A stretch of DNA of 64,000 nt from Mitsuaria sp. 7 (GCF_001653795.1 NZ_CP011514.1:3552279-3616278); one strand, 5' to 3'; positions 1-9,448 are shown, numbered from the stretch's first letter. Made by a program: numbers and translations. The notes: generated from the letters alone by a model not told the origin.

Positions 1-270
1 GAACACGACGACCGCGAGCGCGCCGACCGCTTCGCCGATGAAGGCGGGGACGTCGAGGTCGCGATGCGCGAGACGCCAGGCCAGCGCGAGTCCGGACAGC
101 CCCATCACGGACGCGAAGAGATTCACCGGCAGATGGCGGATCGAGGCGCCGGCGTGCGAGGACGACACCGGGTGTCCGGCCTTCATGGAAACCGATGGAG
201 CGCTCAACGGAGAACTCGACGGAGAAATCGACGGAGAACTCGACGGAGACAAGGGTGACGAGGCGTGCAT
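1..270 (-). CDS. SLAC1/TehA-family anion channel, N-terminal part
   Basis: The minus strand reads from a start at 270 through the left edge without a stop. From an internal Met (start 186) the protein runs MKAGHPVSSSHAG, then IRHLPVNLFASVMGLSGLAL and ALAWRLAHRD. The RHLPVNxFxxVMGxxGL pattern opening the first membrane helix is typical of SLAC1/TehA channels, which carry anions or confer tellurite resistance. The extra 28 residues from the upstream ATG are a Ser/Pro stretch (SPSSSPSISPSSSP) encoded by a 12-bp direct repeat at 199-250, so the true start may be 186 instead. It is divergent from the GlxA-type regulator, with 133 bp between them. Only the first helices are visible and the substrate cannot be judged. 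Confidence 0.75.
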   Translation of the reverse strand, partial: MHASSPLSPSSSPSISPSSSPLSAPSVSMKAGHPVSSSHAGASIRHLPVNLFASVMGLSGLALAWRLAHRDLDVPAFIGEAVGALAVVVF

Positions 271-403
271 GGCTGTGTCCTGGGCGGGTCCGGTGGCGGG
301 CTGGTTGGCTGGATTTGCGTGTGTCGTTATTTTCTGCCAAGCTCCCCGGAGCCTGCCCCTCCACGGCACGGCGTTTCCTGCCAATCACCGGGCATTCACC
401 GCC

Positions 404-1354
404 ATGCGCATCGCCATCCTCGCCTTCCCCCGTTTCCAGCTGCTCGACGTGGCCGGACCCGCCGATGTCTTCGCGGAGGCGTCCCAGCAGCTCGGCGACG
501 CCAAGGCCTATCAGGTGAGCGTGATCAGCACGACGGCGGGTCTGCTCAGCAGCAGCAGCGGTCTGCGCATGGCGGTCGACTCGACGGTGGCCACGCATCG
601 CGGGCGCATCGACACGCTGCTCGTCGCGGGCAGCCCTCGGCGCGCGGACATGGCCGTCGATGACGACCTGCGGCGCTGGCTGCAACGCCAGGCCCGCACG
701 GCGCGCCGCTACGGCTCGGTCTGCACCGGCGCCTTCGCGCTGGCCTCGGCCGGACTGCTGGACGGCAAGCGCGTGGCGACGCACTGGAACTCGACCGACC
801 GCCTCGCGGCCGACTACCCCGACGCCTGCGTCGAACCCGATGCGATCTACGTGAAGGACGGCCAGCTCTTCACGTCGGCGGGCGTCACCGCGGGCATGGA
901 CCTGGCGCTCGCGATGGTCGAGGACGACCACGGGCGCGAGCTCGCGTTGCGTGTCGCGCGCCAGTTGGTGATGTTCCTGAAACGCCCCGGCGGGCAGAGC
1001 CAGTTCAGCGCCCACCTGGCCGCGCAGACGGCGGAGCGTTCCGACGTGAGCACGATCCAGGACTACGTGCTCGCCCACCTGCGCGCGGACCTCTCCATCC
1101 CGGCGCTCGCGCGCCGCGCGGGCATGAGCGAGCGCACCTTCGCCCGCGTGTTCCGCGGCGAGACGGGCACGACGCCGGCGGAGTTCGTCGAGAACGCGCG
1201 CATCGACGCCGCGCGCCGCATGGCGGAGGACTCCGACCTGCCGGCGAAGCGTCTGGCCGACGCGGTCGGCTACGCGAACGTGGACGGCTTCCGGCGCGCG
1301 TTCAGCCGGCGGCTAGGGCTCACGCTGGTCGAGTACCGGCGACGCTTTGCGTGA
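404..1354 (+). CDS. GlxA-family transcriptional regulator (DJ-1/PfpI domain + AraC HTH)
   Basis: This 316-residue protein has an N-terminal DJ-1/PfpI-like domain (residues about 1-185) opening MRIAILAFPRFQLLDVAGP. A nucleophile-elbow cysteine lies at C107 (YGSVCTGAFALA). A C-terminal AraC-type helix-turn-helix pair follows (about 218-316), with LSIPALARRAGMSERTFAR and a second helix ending VGYANVDGFRRAF. The architecture is that of GlxA/FtrA/CdhR regulators, where the amidotransferase-like half usually senses a ligand and has lost enzyme activity. I chose the ATG at 404 because the DJ-1 fold begins there; the reading frame is open further upstream, but that part is low-complexity. The divergent SLAC1 channel is a plausible target. 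The effector is unknown. Confidence 0.88.
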   Translation: MRIAILAFPRFQLLDVAGPADVFAEASQQLGDAKAYQVSVISTTAGLLSSSSGLRMAVDSTVATHRGRIDTLLVAGSPRRADMAVDDDLRRWLQRQARTARRYGSVCTGAFALASAGLLDGKRVATHWNSTDRLAADYPDACVEPDAIYVKDGQLFTSAGVTAGMDLALAMVEDDHGRELALRVARQLVMFLKRPGGQSQFSAHLAAQTAERSDVSTIQDYVLAHLRADLSIPALARRAGMSERTFARVFRGETGTTPAEFVENARIDAARRMAEDSDLPAKRLADAVGYANVDGFRRAFSRRLGLTLVEYRRRFA

Positions 1355-1483
1355 CGCGATACGGGACTGCGGTGGAGCAGTCCGCTGCAGCCGCATGCGG
1401 AGAGGCATCCTCAAATCTGATGAGGACCACCCGTGTCCGACTGATTAGCATGGCCTGCCGTCGTTCAGCGGCAGGGAACTGGG

Positions 1484-2752
1484 ATGACGGCCTCCTCCAT
1501 GCTCCGCCGACATCGGCAGTCGCAGCCTCAGGCGAGCGGGGTGACGCTAGCCGACACACTCAGTGCGGCCGAAGCCGAGCTTGACAGGCAGCAACGCGCC
1601 GTCGGCTACGCAGGGAATCCGCTGCGGTTCACTCCGATGGCGCCGGCCATCTGGGTCGCGGTCGTCTGGGCCGCCGCAGTCGGGATGCTCTACGCCGTGG
1701 GCTACCTGGACGCCGACACGGATCCGAAGGGAACGGGCGGACTCGCCGAGCTGAAGGCCCTCATCGTGGACCCCCACGTGGACTACGCCGCCCGCCGGGC
1801 AGCGCTGGCGTTCAGCGGTGTGACGCTGGCCATCACGCTGGCCCTGTCGATCACCAGCGTTGTCTGGGCCGTCTCGGCCTTCCTGAAGAAGGCCAATCGC
1901 TTTCGTATTCCTGCACTGATCGTGGCCGTCCTGTTTCTCGCGCTGTCCATGGGGCTCTCATGGAAGGTTGCCGACGCGTGCCAACCATTCACCTCCGAGC
2001 TTGGCAAGCTGCTGCTTTCGCCGAAGAGCGCCAACACTGCTTCGTGGATGGCAGGTGCAGTGCCCTACGCCATGTTCTTCCTGGCCTGCACCGTCCCCAG
2101 CGTGCTCCTGGCCGGCGCCACGTTCGTTCTTCAGCCGATGTGGCTTCCCTCCGACAGGCTGAACAGCACGACGAAGGTACGGAAGTTTGCGGAGATTCAG
2201 GTCAAGATCCTCATTGCGCGGGTGCGCGAGCTGGACCAGATGCTCTACATCGGCGCGCTCGCGCTGGTGTTCGGCACCTTGCAGCTCTCCGCGGGCTTCT
2301 CCATCCCGTTGGCGAGCATGCCCAAGGCCGCGCCATTGAAGGCTCAGGCAGACCTGTGCAAATTGATGTCGCCCGCCGCATCGGCGCCCACGTTCTTCAC
2401 CGCTGCGTCCGCCGTCGATGCGGACGCACGGAAGACAGACGCACGCTGCCGGGAGCTCCCCAGACAGTTCGCGCAAGTCGAGTCTGCCGACAGCCTTCGG
2501 GAACTCGCCCGCGGCATCACGCTGTGCTTTGGACTCGCCTTCAGCGCGCTGCTCGCCGCCGTCTACGTGCCGGCCCTGGTCGGACTCCGCCTGATGATCG
2601 AGGAGCGCTTGCCCTGCATCCCGAGCAAGGACGATGGCGAGACAACGAAAGCCATCGCCGAGGTCGACCCGTTGCACCGGGTGGCTGCGGTCGTGGCGAC
2701 GCTGAGTCCTTTGTTTGCAGGGCTGCTCGCCAACACACTCGCCATCGGATGA
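1484..2752 (+). CDS. Uncharacterised multi-pass membrane protein
   Basis: I do not recognise a family in this 422-residue protein. It starts MTASSMLRRHRQSQPQ and has a polar N-terminus of about 50 residues. Hydrophobic segments then fall at roughly 53-73, 106-130, 140-160, 190-214, 245-268, 347-370 and 392-416. A polar loop between about 275 and 340 carries two Cys (PLKAQADLCKLMS and KTDARCREL) and is probably extracytoplasmic. The gene stands alone between the GlxA-type regulator and a convergent DUF2339 protein. Codon use matches its neighbours. No catalytic motif is visible, and a sensor or structural membrane role is only a guess. Confidence 0.65.
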   Translation: MTASSMLRRHRQSQPQASGVTLADTLSAAEAELDRQQRAVGYAGNPLRFTPMAPAIWVAVVWAAAVGMLYAVGYLDADTDPKGTGGLAELKALIVDPHVDYAARRAALAFSGVTLAITLALSITSVVWAVSAFLKKANRFRIPALIVAVLFLALSMGLSWKVADACQPFTSELGKLLLSPKSANTASWMAGAVPYAMFFLACTVPSVLLAGATFVLQPMWLPSDRLNSTTKVRKFAEIQVKILIARVRELDQMLYIGALALVFGTLQLSAGFSIPLASMPKAAPLKAQADLCKLMSPAASAPTFFTAASAVDADARKTDARCRELPRQFAQVESADSLRELARGITLCFGLAFSALLAAVYVPALVGLRLMIEERLPCIPSKDDGETTKAIAEVDPLHRVAAVVATLSPLFAGLLANTLAIG

Positions 2753-2800
2753 CGGCAGGCAAGCCGTCCGCGGACGCCGGCTCTCGCGTGGAGCCCCGTG

Positions 2801-5407
2801 CTACGCCTTGGCCGGCGGCTGCGGCGCCAGATACCCGGCCATCAGGAACAGCGCGCCCATGCCCAGCAGGCTGCCGACGATGCCCATCGGCGACAGCGCC
2901 AGGCTGCCCAGCGACAGCAGCAGCTTGACCGCCGAGCCGGCCAGCACGACCGCCGACACCTGCCAGGCCAGGCGGTGACCGCCGCGCGTGCTCAGGAACA
3001 GGAAGGCCACGCCGACGGCGGCCAGCGCCACCGGCAGCAGGTAGCTGCGCCAGGCGAGCTCGAACGCGTAGGGCGGCGAATCCGTGAGGCCACGCACGAT
3101 CACGTAGCCCATCGCCACGCCCGCCGCCGAGGCGGCCACGCTGCGGACCTGCGCGGGCACGCCCTCGCCGAGCTTCCACCAGGTCGCCAGCGCGGCGTAG
3201 AACGCCGCCGCGGCCATCACCCATTCCACGCGGTTCGTGCCGACGTCGGTCCAGGTCGCGAGCACCAGCGGGATCGGAGATCCCAGCAATGCCGCGAACG
3301 CGACGCTATGGGGCGTGAGGTAGGACGCCTTGGCCGACGGCGCATCCACGCGCAGTCGCGTCAGCACGTGAGCGAACGCGGCGGTGCCCGCGACGGCCAG
3401 CAGGGCCACCAGCGTCCAGCTGTCGTCGAGGATGAAGGCCACGAGCGCCGGCAGCAGATGCGCCAGCCACAGCAGCGCCTTCGCGCGCTCGGCCTCGCCG
3501 GGACTGAGCGTGCGGCGCAGCGACCGCCACGCCACCACCGCGCCGAAGACCACCGGCGTCACCAGCGCGCCGAGCGCCAGCGCCATCGGCGCCTCCCGCG
3601 CCACGGTCAAGGTGAGCAGCCAGCCCAGCACCAGGGCTGCCGAGTAGATCGTCGGCACGAAGCGGACGGCCGGGCCCTTCGGGGCCCCGGCGTTCGTCGC
3701 GCTCGTCTCGCTCGTCGACGCTGCGGCTGGTCCCGACGCGGCCCACGACCGCACCATCCCATGCGCCAGCGTGGTCGCGCCGAGCATGATCAGCGTGAAC
3801 ACCGGCAGCAGGCGGAAGTCGAGCCCGGCATACCGGTACGAGAACGCCGCGGCAGCCGCGACGGTCACCGCCGCCGCGAGTGCGGCCTCCACCGCCCAGC
3901 CCTCGCGCTGCATGCGAAGGGACATGGCAAGACTTGCCACCAGCAGCAGGGCGACCGGCCACATCGCCGGCACGTCGATCACGGCGACCGCGCCCACCCC
4001 GTACAGCAAAGGCGCCACCACGCGGCGGACGATGGACTGCGCGCGCGTCGTCAGCATCAGGATGGCGCCTTCGGCGAACAGCCCGAAGCTCGCGACCGAG
4101 CGGGCCAGATCGCCCTGCACCAGGCCGGTCGCGACGCTCAGTGCGCTCAGCACCCACGCGGTCTCGCGCAGCGCCCGCTGGCGGAACACGCGCAGGCCGA
4201 TGAAGGCGAGGACCGCCGCCATGACGAAGGCGACGACCAGGAAGGCGGTCGGCGCGAGCAGCCAGCTCTCCAGCGCGAGGAACACGACGGAGGTCGTCGA
4301 GAAGCAGGCGCTGAGGATGGGGATCTCGCGCGCCGGTGCGGACGACACGTCGCCGCGCGCCAGCTCGGCGGGGCTGTGGCGTTGCGCCCAGACCAGCGCC
4401 CAGCCCGCGAACTGGGCGACGTAGGCCAGCAGCAGCGCCTGCTGCTGCCAGGCGGGCAGCGCGGGTTCGAGGTTCGCGCCGGCGTAGGCCAGCGACGCCA
4501 GGCCCGTCGCGCAGACGTGGGCGTGGATGCCGATCTCCTGCCATCGGCGCGACAGGCTCACCCACAGCGCGAAGGCCGTGACGATGAGGCCGTAGCCGAG
4601 GTTGAAGAGCAGCCCGGCGTGACCGTACATGGCCAGCAGCGGCGCCGCGTACGCGCCCAGGAAGCCGACGCCGGCCAGGACCTTGGCGTCTTCCTTCAGC
4701 GCGCGATACACCAGCGCGCCGGAGATCGCGGTGAACAGCACCAGCGCGATCGTCGGCGAGATGACTTCGTAGCCCGACGCGCCGACGTAGGTCGCGAGGA
4801 AACCGATGGCTGCCGCCCCGCCCTGCACGACCTGACCCCACAGCCCGTTGCGCGCGCTCAGCCTGATGCCGGCGAATCCCAGCGCGGCCGCGGCGACCCA
4901 GCCCAACGACACCTTGGCCAGCGGCGACAGCAGATGGCCCCACTCGATGGAGCGGAACAGCACGACGAAGCCCAGCAGCAGCAGGACGATGCCGGCGACG
5001 GCGAAGAGGTTCTTGCGCAGCAGGTCGAAGAAGGCGACCTGCCACTGCGGAGGGGATGACGGAGTCGGCGCAACGCGCGGTACCGCTGGCGCGCGTGCGG
5101 TCGTCGGCGCGGGCACTGGCGCAGCAGGCGTGGCGGGCGTGACGGGTAGCGGCGCGGCAGGCAGCGGCGTGACGGGAACCGGAACCGGAACAGCGGCGGC
5201 GGGAAGCGGAGCAATCGGCTCGAGCGTTGCCGGCACCGGCTGTGGCTGTGGCTGCCGTGTCGCCTCGGCGGGCGCGTGCTGCGCCCGCACCGCGTCCTTC
5301 GCGGCGAGTTGCTCTTCCAGGAGCCGGACACGCCGCTTCACATTCGTGAGCTGCCACCACAGATAGCCCAGGGCGGCGAGCAGGCAGAAAGCTTCGAAGG
5401 AGTCCAT
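2801..5407 (-). CDS. DUF2339 multi-pass membrane protein
   Basis: This 868-residue integral membrane protein fits the DUF2339 family. An N-terminal anchor (MDSFEAFCLLAALGYLWWQL) is followed by a short charged coiled coil (VKRRVRLLEEQLAAKDAV). An Ala/Pro/Val low-complexity linker covers about 45-118, and then more than twenty hydrophobic helices run to the C-terminus. WQVAFFDLLRKNLFAVAGIV at the linker end is the conserved family entry point. DUF2339 proteins are found across Proteobacteria and have no established function. The gene is monocistronic, convergent with the membrane protein before it and 248 bp from the metallopeptidase. The proline-rich spacer makes the exact start uncertain, but the first helix supports 5407. 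Confidence 0.85.
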   Translation of the reverse strand: MDSFEAFCLLAALGYLWWQLTNVKRRVRLLEEQLAAKDAVRAQHAPAEATRQPQPQPVPATLEPIAPLPAAAVPVPVPVTPLPAAPLPVTPATPAAPVPAPTTARAPAVPRVAPTPSSPPQWQVAFFDLLRKNLFAVAGIVLLLLGFVVLFRSIEWGHLLSPLAKVSLGWVAAAALGFAGIRLSARNGLWGQVVQGGAAAIGFLATYVGASGYEVISPTIALVLFTAISGALVYRALKEDAKVLAGVGFLGAYAAPLLAMYGHAGLLFNLGYGLIVTAFALWVSLSRRWQEIGIHAHVCATGLASLAYAGANLEPALPAWQQQALLLAYVAQFAGWALVWAQRHSPAELARGDVSSAPAREIPILSACFSTTSVVFLALESWLLAPTAFLVVAFVMAAVLAFIGLRVFRQRALRETAWVLSALSVATGLVQGDLARSVASFGLFAEGAILMLTTRAQSIVRRVVAPLLYGVGAVAVIDVPAMWPVALLLVASLAMSLRMQREGWAVEAALAAAVTVAAAAAFSYRYAGLDFRLLPVFTLIMLGATTLAHGMVRSWAASGPAAASTSETSATNAGAPKGPAVRFVPTIYSAALVLGWLLTLTVAREAPMALALGALVTPVVFGAVVAWRSLRRTLSPGEAERAKALLWLAHLLPALVAFILDDSWTLVALLAVAGTAAFAHVLTRLRVDAPSAKASYLTPHSVAFAALLGSPIPLVLATWTDVGTNRVEWVMAAAAFYAALATWWKLGEGVPAQVRSVAASAAGVAMGYVIVRGLTDSPPYAFELAWRSYLLPVALAAVGVAFLFLSTRGGHRLAWQVSAVVLAGSAVKLLLSLGSLALSPMGIVGSLLGMGALFLMAGYLAPQPPAKA

Positions 5408-5585
5408 GTCGCGCGCGGCCGGAGCAGGTCGGGAGAAGGACCGCAGTGTCTTTCAGGCGCGCGCCGCGTCAATGGACGAAAGTCCTGGGGTATCGCGTGG
5501 CGGTACCGGCCGGCTCAGGTCGGGACGCCGCTCGCCCCTCCGCCGGCCAGCGGCGCGCCCTTCGTCGCGGCCGGCCCCAACGACA

Positions 5586-5619
5586 ACGGGGGACCGAGCC
5601 CTCAAGCCCGATCCCCCGT
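5586..5619 (-). terminator. GC-rich hairpin downstream of the metallopeptidase
   Basis: ACGGGGGA (5586-5593) pairs perfectly with TCCCCCGT (5612-5619). The 18-nt loop can fold further through its GGGC/GCCC halves. It lies about 37 bp beyond the stop of the minus-strand metallopeptidase gene. No long T-tract follows, so termination is inferred from position and stem strength only. Confidence 0.4.
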
Positions 5620-5655
5620 CCTGACTGTCAGCGCGCTATCGCGCGCTCAGTCGTT

Positions 5656-7671
5656 TCAACGCGTCGACTCAGTCCGCTGCGCGTTCAGGCCGTCCGACAC
5701 GATGAACTCGAAGCGGCCGCCGGCCGGCAGTTCATGCGTGTCCAGCGTCGTCTCGCCGCCCTGCAGGTCCTGCGCCAGGTTCAGGCGGCGGGTGCCGTCC
5801 GTCCAGGTCACGCTCAGGAACGGCGTCGAGTCCGCATCCCAGCGCAGCGTCGCCTTGCCGCCGGCTTCCTTCACCGTCACCTGCGCGCGGCTGCCGCCGG
5901 TCGCCTGCGCCTTCACACGCGCCGAGCTCACGCGCGGCTGGGTCTGGGTCAGGACCACGCCGTCCTTCAGCACGCTGATGCTGGCGATGTTGTCGACCTT
6001 GGGCACGAACACGCTGAAGTGCTGGTTGTCGCCGTCATGGTCCAGCGCCTGGGCCGCGAAGGCCTGGTCCTGGATCTGGCCGCCGGTCGTCTGCACGCGC
6101 AGCACGTACGGGCCGGAGGCCGCGTCAGGCTTGGCGAACAGCGCCTTCACCGGGTTGACCTCGACCTGGCGGCCGTTGATGCTGCCGCTGACCAGCAGCA
6201 CGTCCTGCGCCACCGCCTTGGCTTCCGCCGCCTGCGCCTTGACCGCGTCGGTCGGCGTCAGGAAGGTCTGCATGATGCGGTAGTTGTAGTCCGAGAACAC
6301 CGTGCCGCCGCAGTAGCTCATGATGTCGTGGCGGTCGGTCGGGCGCGGGTCGTAGAACGAGTTCGTGTCCGACAGGTAGCTCCAGATGTAGCGGCCCGGC
6401 TTGCCCAGGTTGGCGTCCGGGTACGGGTACTTCGGATCCGGCGAACCGGCGCCGCCGCAGGCCGCGTGCGGCAGCGAGAAGTTGTGGCCGAGCTCGTGCG
6501 CGACGACGTCGCGCACCGTGTCCGGATTGCTCGGCATGTCGAAGCCGACCGCCGAGTTGCCCGGCACGTAGCCCAGACCCGCCAGGCCCCAGGTGCGCTT
6601 GGGGATGAAGCCGAAGTAGTAGTCGTGACGGGCCGCGCCCTCGATGCGGTGCAGGTCGGCCAGTTCGCCCAGGATCTTGCCGAAGGCGTCGCTCCACTGC
6701 GCGTCCGTGCTCGGCAGCGTGGTGACCTTGCCCGACACGAAGGCCGGGTGCGACTGCAGCGTGACCGTCGACACCGGGAACAGCGCGCGCAGATGCGCGG
6801 TCTGGTCCGTCGGCAGCTGGCCGGTGGTGCCGGCGATGCGCACCGGGATCGGCACGAAACGCATCGGCGTGCTGCCGCCGACGCGCGGCGTGAAGGTCTG
6901 CGCCGCGGCGCCGGCCACGGTGACCGTGACCTTCAGGCCGTTCTTCACCAGCTCGGCCGGCACGCTGACCGTGTAGGCGTCGTCGAAGGACTGCGTGTCC
7001 GAGACCGTCGTCGGCAGGCCGCGGCGCGGTGCCGCCAGCACCAGGTCGCGGCTGCTGCCGTCGACCGTGTTGTCGATGCGCACCAGGCCCGTCGGCGCGG
7101 CGGTGCCGGCCGGGGCGGTCACGTTGACCTTCAGCAGCGCCGGCTTGTTGGCGATCAGCACCAGCTGGTTGTCCGTGCTGCCGTAGAGCATGGATTGCGC
7201 GAACTGCACCGACGCCAGCGTCACGGCCGAAGCGACCACCTTGGTGACGCGCATCGACGAGACCGCGTCGTTCATGCTGACCGAGGTCAGGTTGGCGTTG
7301 TCCGCCGTCAGCGTCACCGAGCGGCCGCCGAAGTTGATGTCGGCGAAGAGCTCCACCTTGAAGCCCGCGGGCACGCGGATGGACGAGACGCGGTCGTTCC
7401 AGGTCGGTCCGATCCAGCTCGTCGTGGTGCTGCGGCACAGGCCGGCACCGGCGTAGTTGGCGTGCTCGTAGAAGCAGACCTGCGGATCCGCGGCGGCCGT
7501 GACGGCGCCGGCCGACGCCGTGCCGGCGCCGTTCTGCTGCGCGGCCGAGACCAGATTGCCCGCGCCATCGCTGCCGCCGCCGCAGCCGACGAGCACGCCG
7601 GCCAGGGCCAGCGACAGGGCCAGCGGATGCAGGCGGAGGGCGCCGCTCGGGCGCTGCGTGGTGATCATCAT
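5656..7671 (-). CDS. Secreted lipoprotein metallopeptidase (crystallin domain + metzincin)
   Basis: This 671-residue protein begins with a lipoprotein signal whose lipobox Cys is C30 (LVGC), followed by a Gly/Ser spacer. Residues about 65-142 form a beta/gamma-crystallin-like domain (VCFYEHANYAGAGLC ... VELFADINFGGRSVTL). The catalytic region has a metzincin zinc motif at 392-402 (HELGHNFSLPH) and a Met-turn at M451 (DIMSYCGG), resembling M66/reprolysin-like peptidases. Position 8 of the zinc motif is Ser where the family normally has Gly. A C-terminal beta-rich domain covers about 510-671. Substrates are likely extracellular proteins or glycoproteins. The gene is divergent from the chitinase across 321 bp, and the two may be co-regulated. 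Confidence 0.82.
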   Translation of the reverse strand: MMITTQRPSGALRLHPLALSLALAGVLVGCGGGSDGAGNLVSAAQQNGAGTASAGAVTAAADPQVCFYEHANYAGAGLCRSTTTSWIGPTWNDRVSSIRVPAGFKVELFADINFGGRSVTLTADNANLTSVSMNDAVSSMRVTKVVASAVTLASVQFAQSMLYGSTDNQLVLIANKPALLKVNVTAPAGTAAPTGLVRIDNTVDGSSRDLVLAAPRRGLPTTVSDTQSFDDAYTVSVPAELVKNGLKVTVTVAGAAAQTFTPRVGGSTPMRFVPIPVRIAGTTGQLPTDQTAHLRALFPVSTVTLQSHPAFVSGKVTTLPSTDAQWSDAFGKILGELADLHRIEGAARHDYYFGFIPKRTWGLAGLGYVPGNSAVGFDMPSNPDTVRDVVAHELGHNFSLPHAACGGAGSPDPKYPYPDANLGKPGRYIWSYLSDTNSFYDPRPTDRHDIMSYCGGTVFSDYNYRIMQTFLTPTDAVKAQAAEAKAVAQDVLLVSGSINGRQVEVNPVKALFAKPDAASGPYVLRVQTTGGQIQDQAFAAQALDHDGDNQHFSVFVPKVDNIASISVLKDGVVLTQTQPRVSSARVKAQATGGSRAQVTVKEAGGKATLRWDADSTPFLSVTWTDGTRRLNLAQDLQGGETTLDTHELPAGGRFEFIVSDGLNAQRTESTR

Positions 7672-7887
7672 GGAAACCGTCCTTTAGACCTTTGGAGGTA
7701 GGCGGCGGATTATTTGGAGCGACCTGCGCACGACCTGCAACCGATCGCGCCGTTTCGTAAGCGGTCGCAAGCAGGTTTCCAGCCTTTTGCGCTTTACACG
7801 GCGGACACGGGCGCTCCCGGACGCCGGACGGCGCCACGCCTGGTTGCATTCGATACGGAAAGCGCGTCGCCGATTCGGGGACAGTGA

Positions 7888-7901
7888 TGAAAGCGATTTC
7901 A
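7888..7901. promoter_or_regulatory. LacI-type operator candidate upstream of the chitinase
   Basis: TGAAAGCGATTTCA is an inverted repeat that fits the LacI-family half-site logic TGxAAxCGxTTxCA. It lies 91 bp before the chitinase start, inside the 321-bp divergent region (7672-7992) shared with the metallopeptidase. No LacI-family regulator gene is in the window. Apart from this site I see no gene in the region. Confidence 0.45.
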
Positions 7902-7992
7902 CGGAACCCCCACAAAATCGCCGCCGATCGACCCAGGCCGCGCGGATGTCGCGCTGCGCCAGGTCGATCCCACAACCCCAAGGGAGCTCGCG

Positions 7993-9405
7993 ATGACACT
8001 GTCCCACTCGTTCCGCCGTCCTGTCCTCACCGGCCTGCTGGCCGCGCTCGCCCTGTGCGGCGTGGCGTCCAGCGCCCTCGCCCAGACCAAGGTGGTTGGC
8101 TACCTCCCGGGCTGGAAAGGCCTGCGCGCCGTCGCCGACCGCACCGACCTGACCAAGCTCACCCACGTGAACCTCGCCTTCGCGAATCCGTCGGGCAGCG
8201 GCGCCTTCCTGAGCAACGGCAATCCGGCCTGCATGGACGCCTCCGCCGCGGACATCCAGTACGTCGTGCAGAAGGCCCACGCGGCCGGCGCGAAGGTGCT
8301 GATCTCGGTGGCCGGCGGCGCGATCCCGGGCTGCTCCGGCAACTGGCAGACGCTGCTGCAGCCGGGCAACCGCGCGGCCACGGTCAACGGCCTGGCGCAG
8401 TTCGTCAACACCTTCGGCCTGGACGGCGCGGACATCGACATCGAAGGCGCCGTGCTGACCGCCATCGACCGCGCCGGCAACTACACGCCCTTCATCCAGG
8501 CGCTGCGCGCGGCCCTGCCCGGCAAGCTGATCACGGCGGCCACGGCGAGCTACGAGGGCGGGATGGTCCCGGTCTCCTCGATCCCGCACTTCGACTTCGT
8601 GACCATCATGTCCTACGACAACGTGGGACCGGGCTGGGGTCAGGTCGGCCAGGAGCACTCGTCCTACGCGATGGCGCAGAAGGACGTCGCGACCTGGCAG
8701 TCGCGCGGCCTGCCCAAGGAGAAGCTGGTGCTGGGCGTGCCGTTCTACGGCTACGGCTTCAACGGGTATGCGTCGGACTACGGCTTCAACGACATCCTCA
8801 ACCAGTTCGGCGCGGCGGCGGCGCAGAAGGACCTGATCGGCACCCTGTGCGCGAGCTGCGGCTACATCACCTACAACGGCATCCCGACGATCAAGGCCAA
8901 GACGCGGCTGGCGCTGCAGCAGGGCGCGGGCGTGATGATCTGGGAGATGTCGCAGGACGCGGTCGGCGCCAACAGCCTGCTGGGCGCGATCCGCGCCGAG
9001 ATCGGCGGCGGCACCACGCCTCCGCCCACGTCGAGCAAACTGATCGAGGCCGAGGCCTTCACCAACCAGAGCGGCGTGCAGACCGAAGCCTGCAGCGAAG
9101 GCGGCAGCAACGTCGGCTGGATCGACGCCGGCGATTGGATGGCCTACGCCAACGTCAACTTCCCGACCAGCGGCAGCTACCGCGTCGAGTACCGCGTCGC
9201 CAGCCCGAGCGGCGCGCGGCTGTCGCTGGACCTGAATGCGGGCAGCATCCAGCTCGGCCAGGTCACGATCCCGGCGACCGGCGGCTGGCAGAACTGGACG
9301 ACGGTGTCGCACACGGTGAACGTGAACGCAGGCACCTACGCGCTCGGCGTCTACGCGCCGGCCGGCGGCTGGAACCTGAACTGGGTGCGCATCACGAAGC
9401 TGTGA
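7993..9405 (+). CDS. Secreted GH18 chitinase with C-terminal CBM6
   Basis: This 470-residue enzyme has a classic signal peptide, with cleavage expected after SSALA (residue 30). A GH18 TIM barrel (about 32-335) carries the DxxDxDxE motif as DGADIDIE (D144, D147, D149, E151), E151 being the catalytic acid. SVAGG near 106 is the usual GH18 beta-strand motif. A short TTPPPT linker leads to a CBM6-like carbohydrate-binding domain (about 345-470; KLIEAEAF, GWIDAGDWMAYANV, LNWVRI). It hydrolyses beta-1,4 linkages in chitin, or possibly chitosan-type polymers, outside the cell. A TGAAAGCGATTTCA dyad 91 bp upstream suggests carbon-source control. The gene is monocistronic and is followed by a palindromic repeat. 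Confidence 0.92.
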   Translation: MTLSHSFRRPVLTGLLAALALCGVASSALAQTKVVGYLPGWKGLRAVADRTDLTKLTHVNLAFANPSGSGAFLSNGNPACMDASAADIQYVVQKAHAAGAKVLISVAGGAIPGCSGNWQTLLQPGNRAATVNGLAQFVNTFGLDGADIDIEGAVLTAIDRAGNYTPFIQALRAALPGKLITAATASYEGGMVPVSSIPHFDFVTIMSYDNVGPGWGQVGQEHSSYAMAQKDVATWQSRGLPKEKLVLGVPFYGYGFNGYASDYGFNDILNQFGAAAAQKDLIGTLCASCGYITYNGIPTIKAKTRLALQQGAGVMIWEMSQDAVGANSLLGAIRAEIGGGTTPPPTSSKLIEAEAFTNQSGVQTEACSEGGSNVGWIDAGDWMAYANVNFPTSGSYRVEYRVASPSGARLSLDLNAGSIQLGQVTIPATGGWQNWTTVSHTVNVNAGTYALGVYAPAGGWNLNWVRITKL

Positions 9406-9448
9406 TGCTGCACTGACGGGCTGCGACGGCGATTCAGTACTTGCACCG

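Noticed and set aside
5446..7701. A 751-residue plus-strand frame opposite the metallopeptidase
   Set aside because: It has Arg/Gln/His-rich composition without domains. The minus strand has a lipobox, a crystallin domain and a zinc motif.
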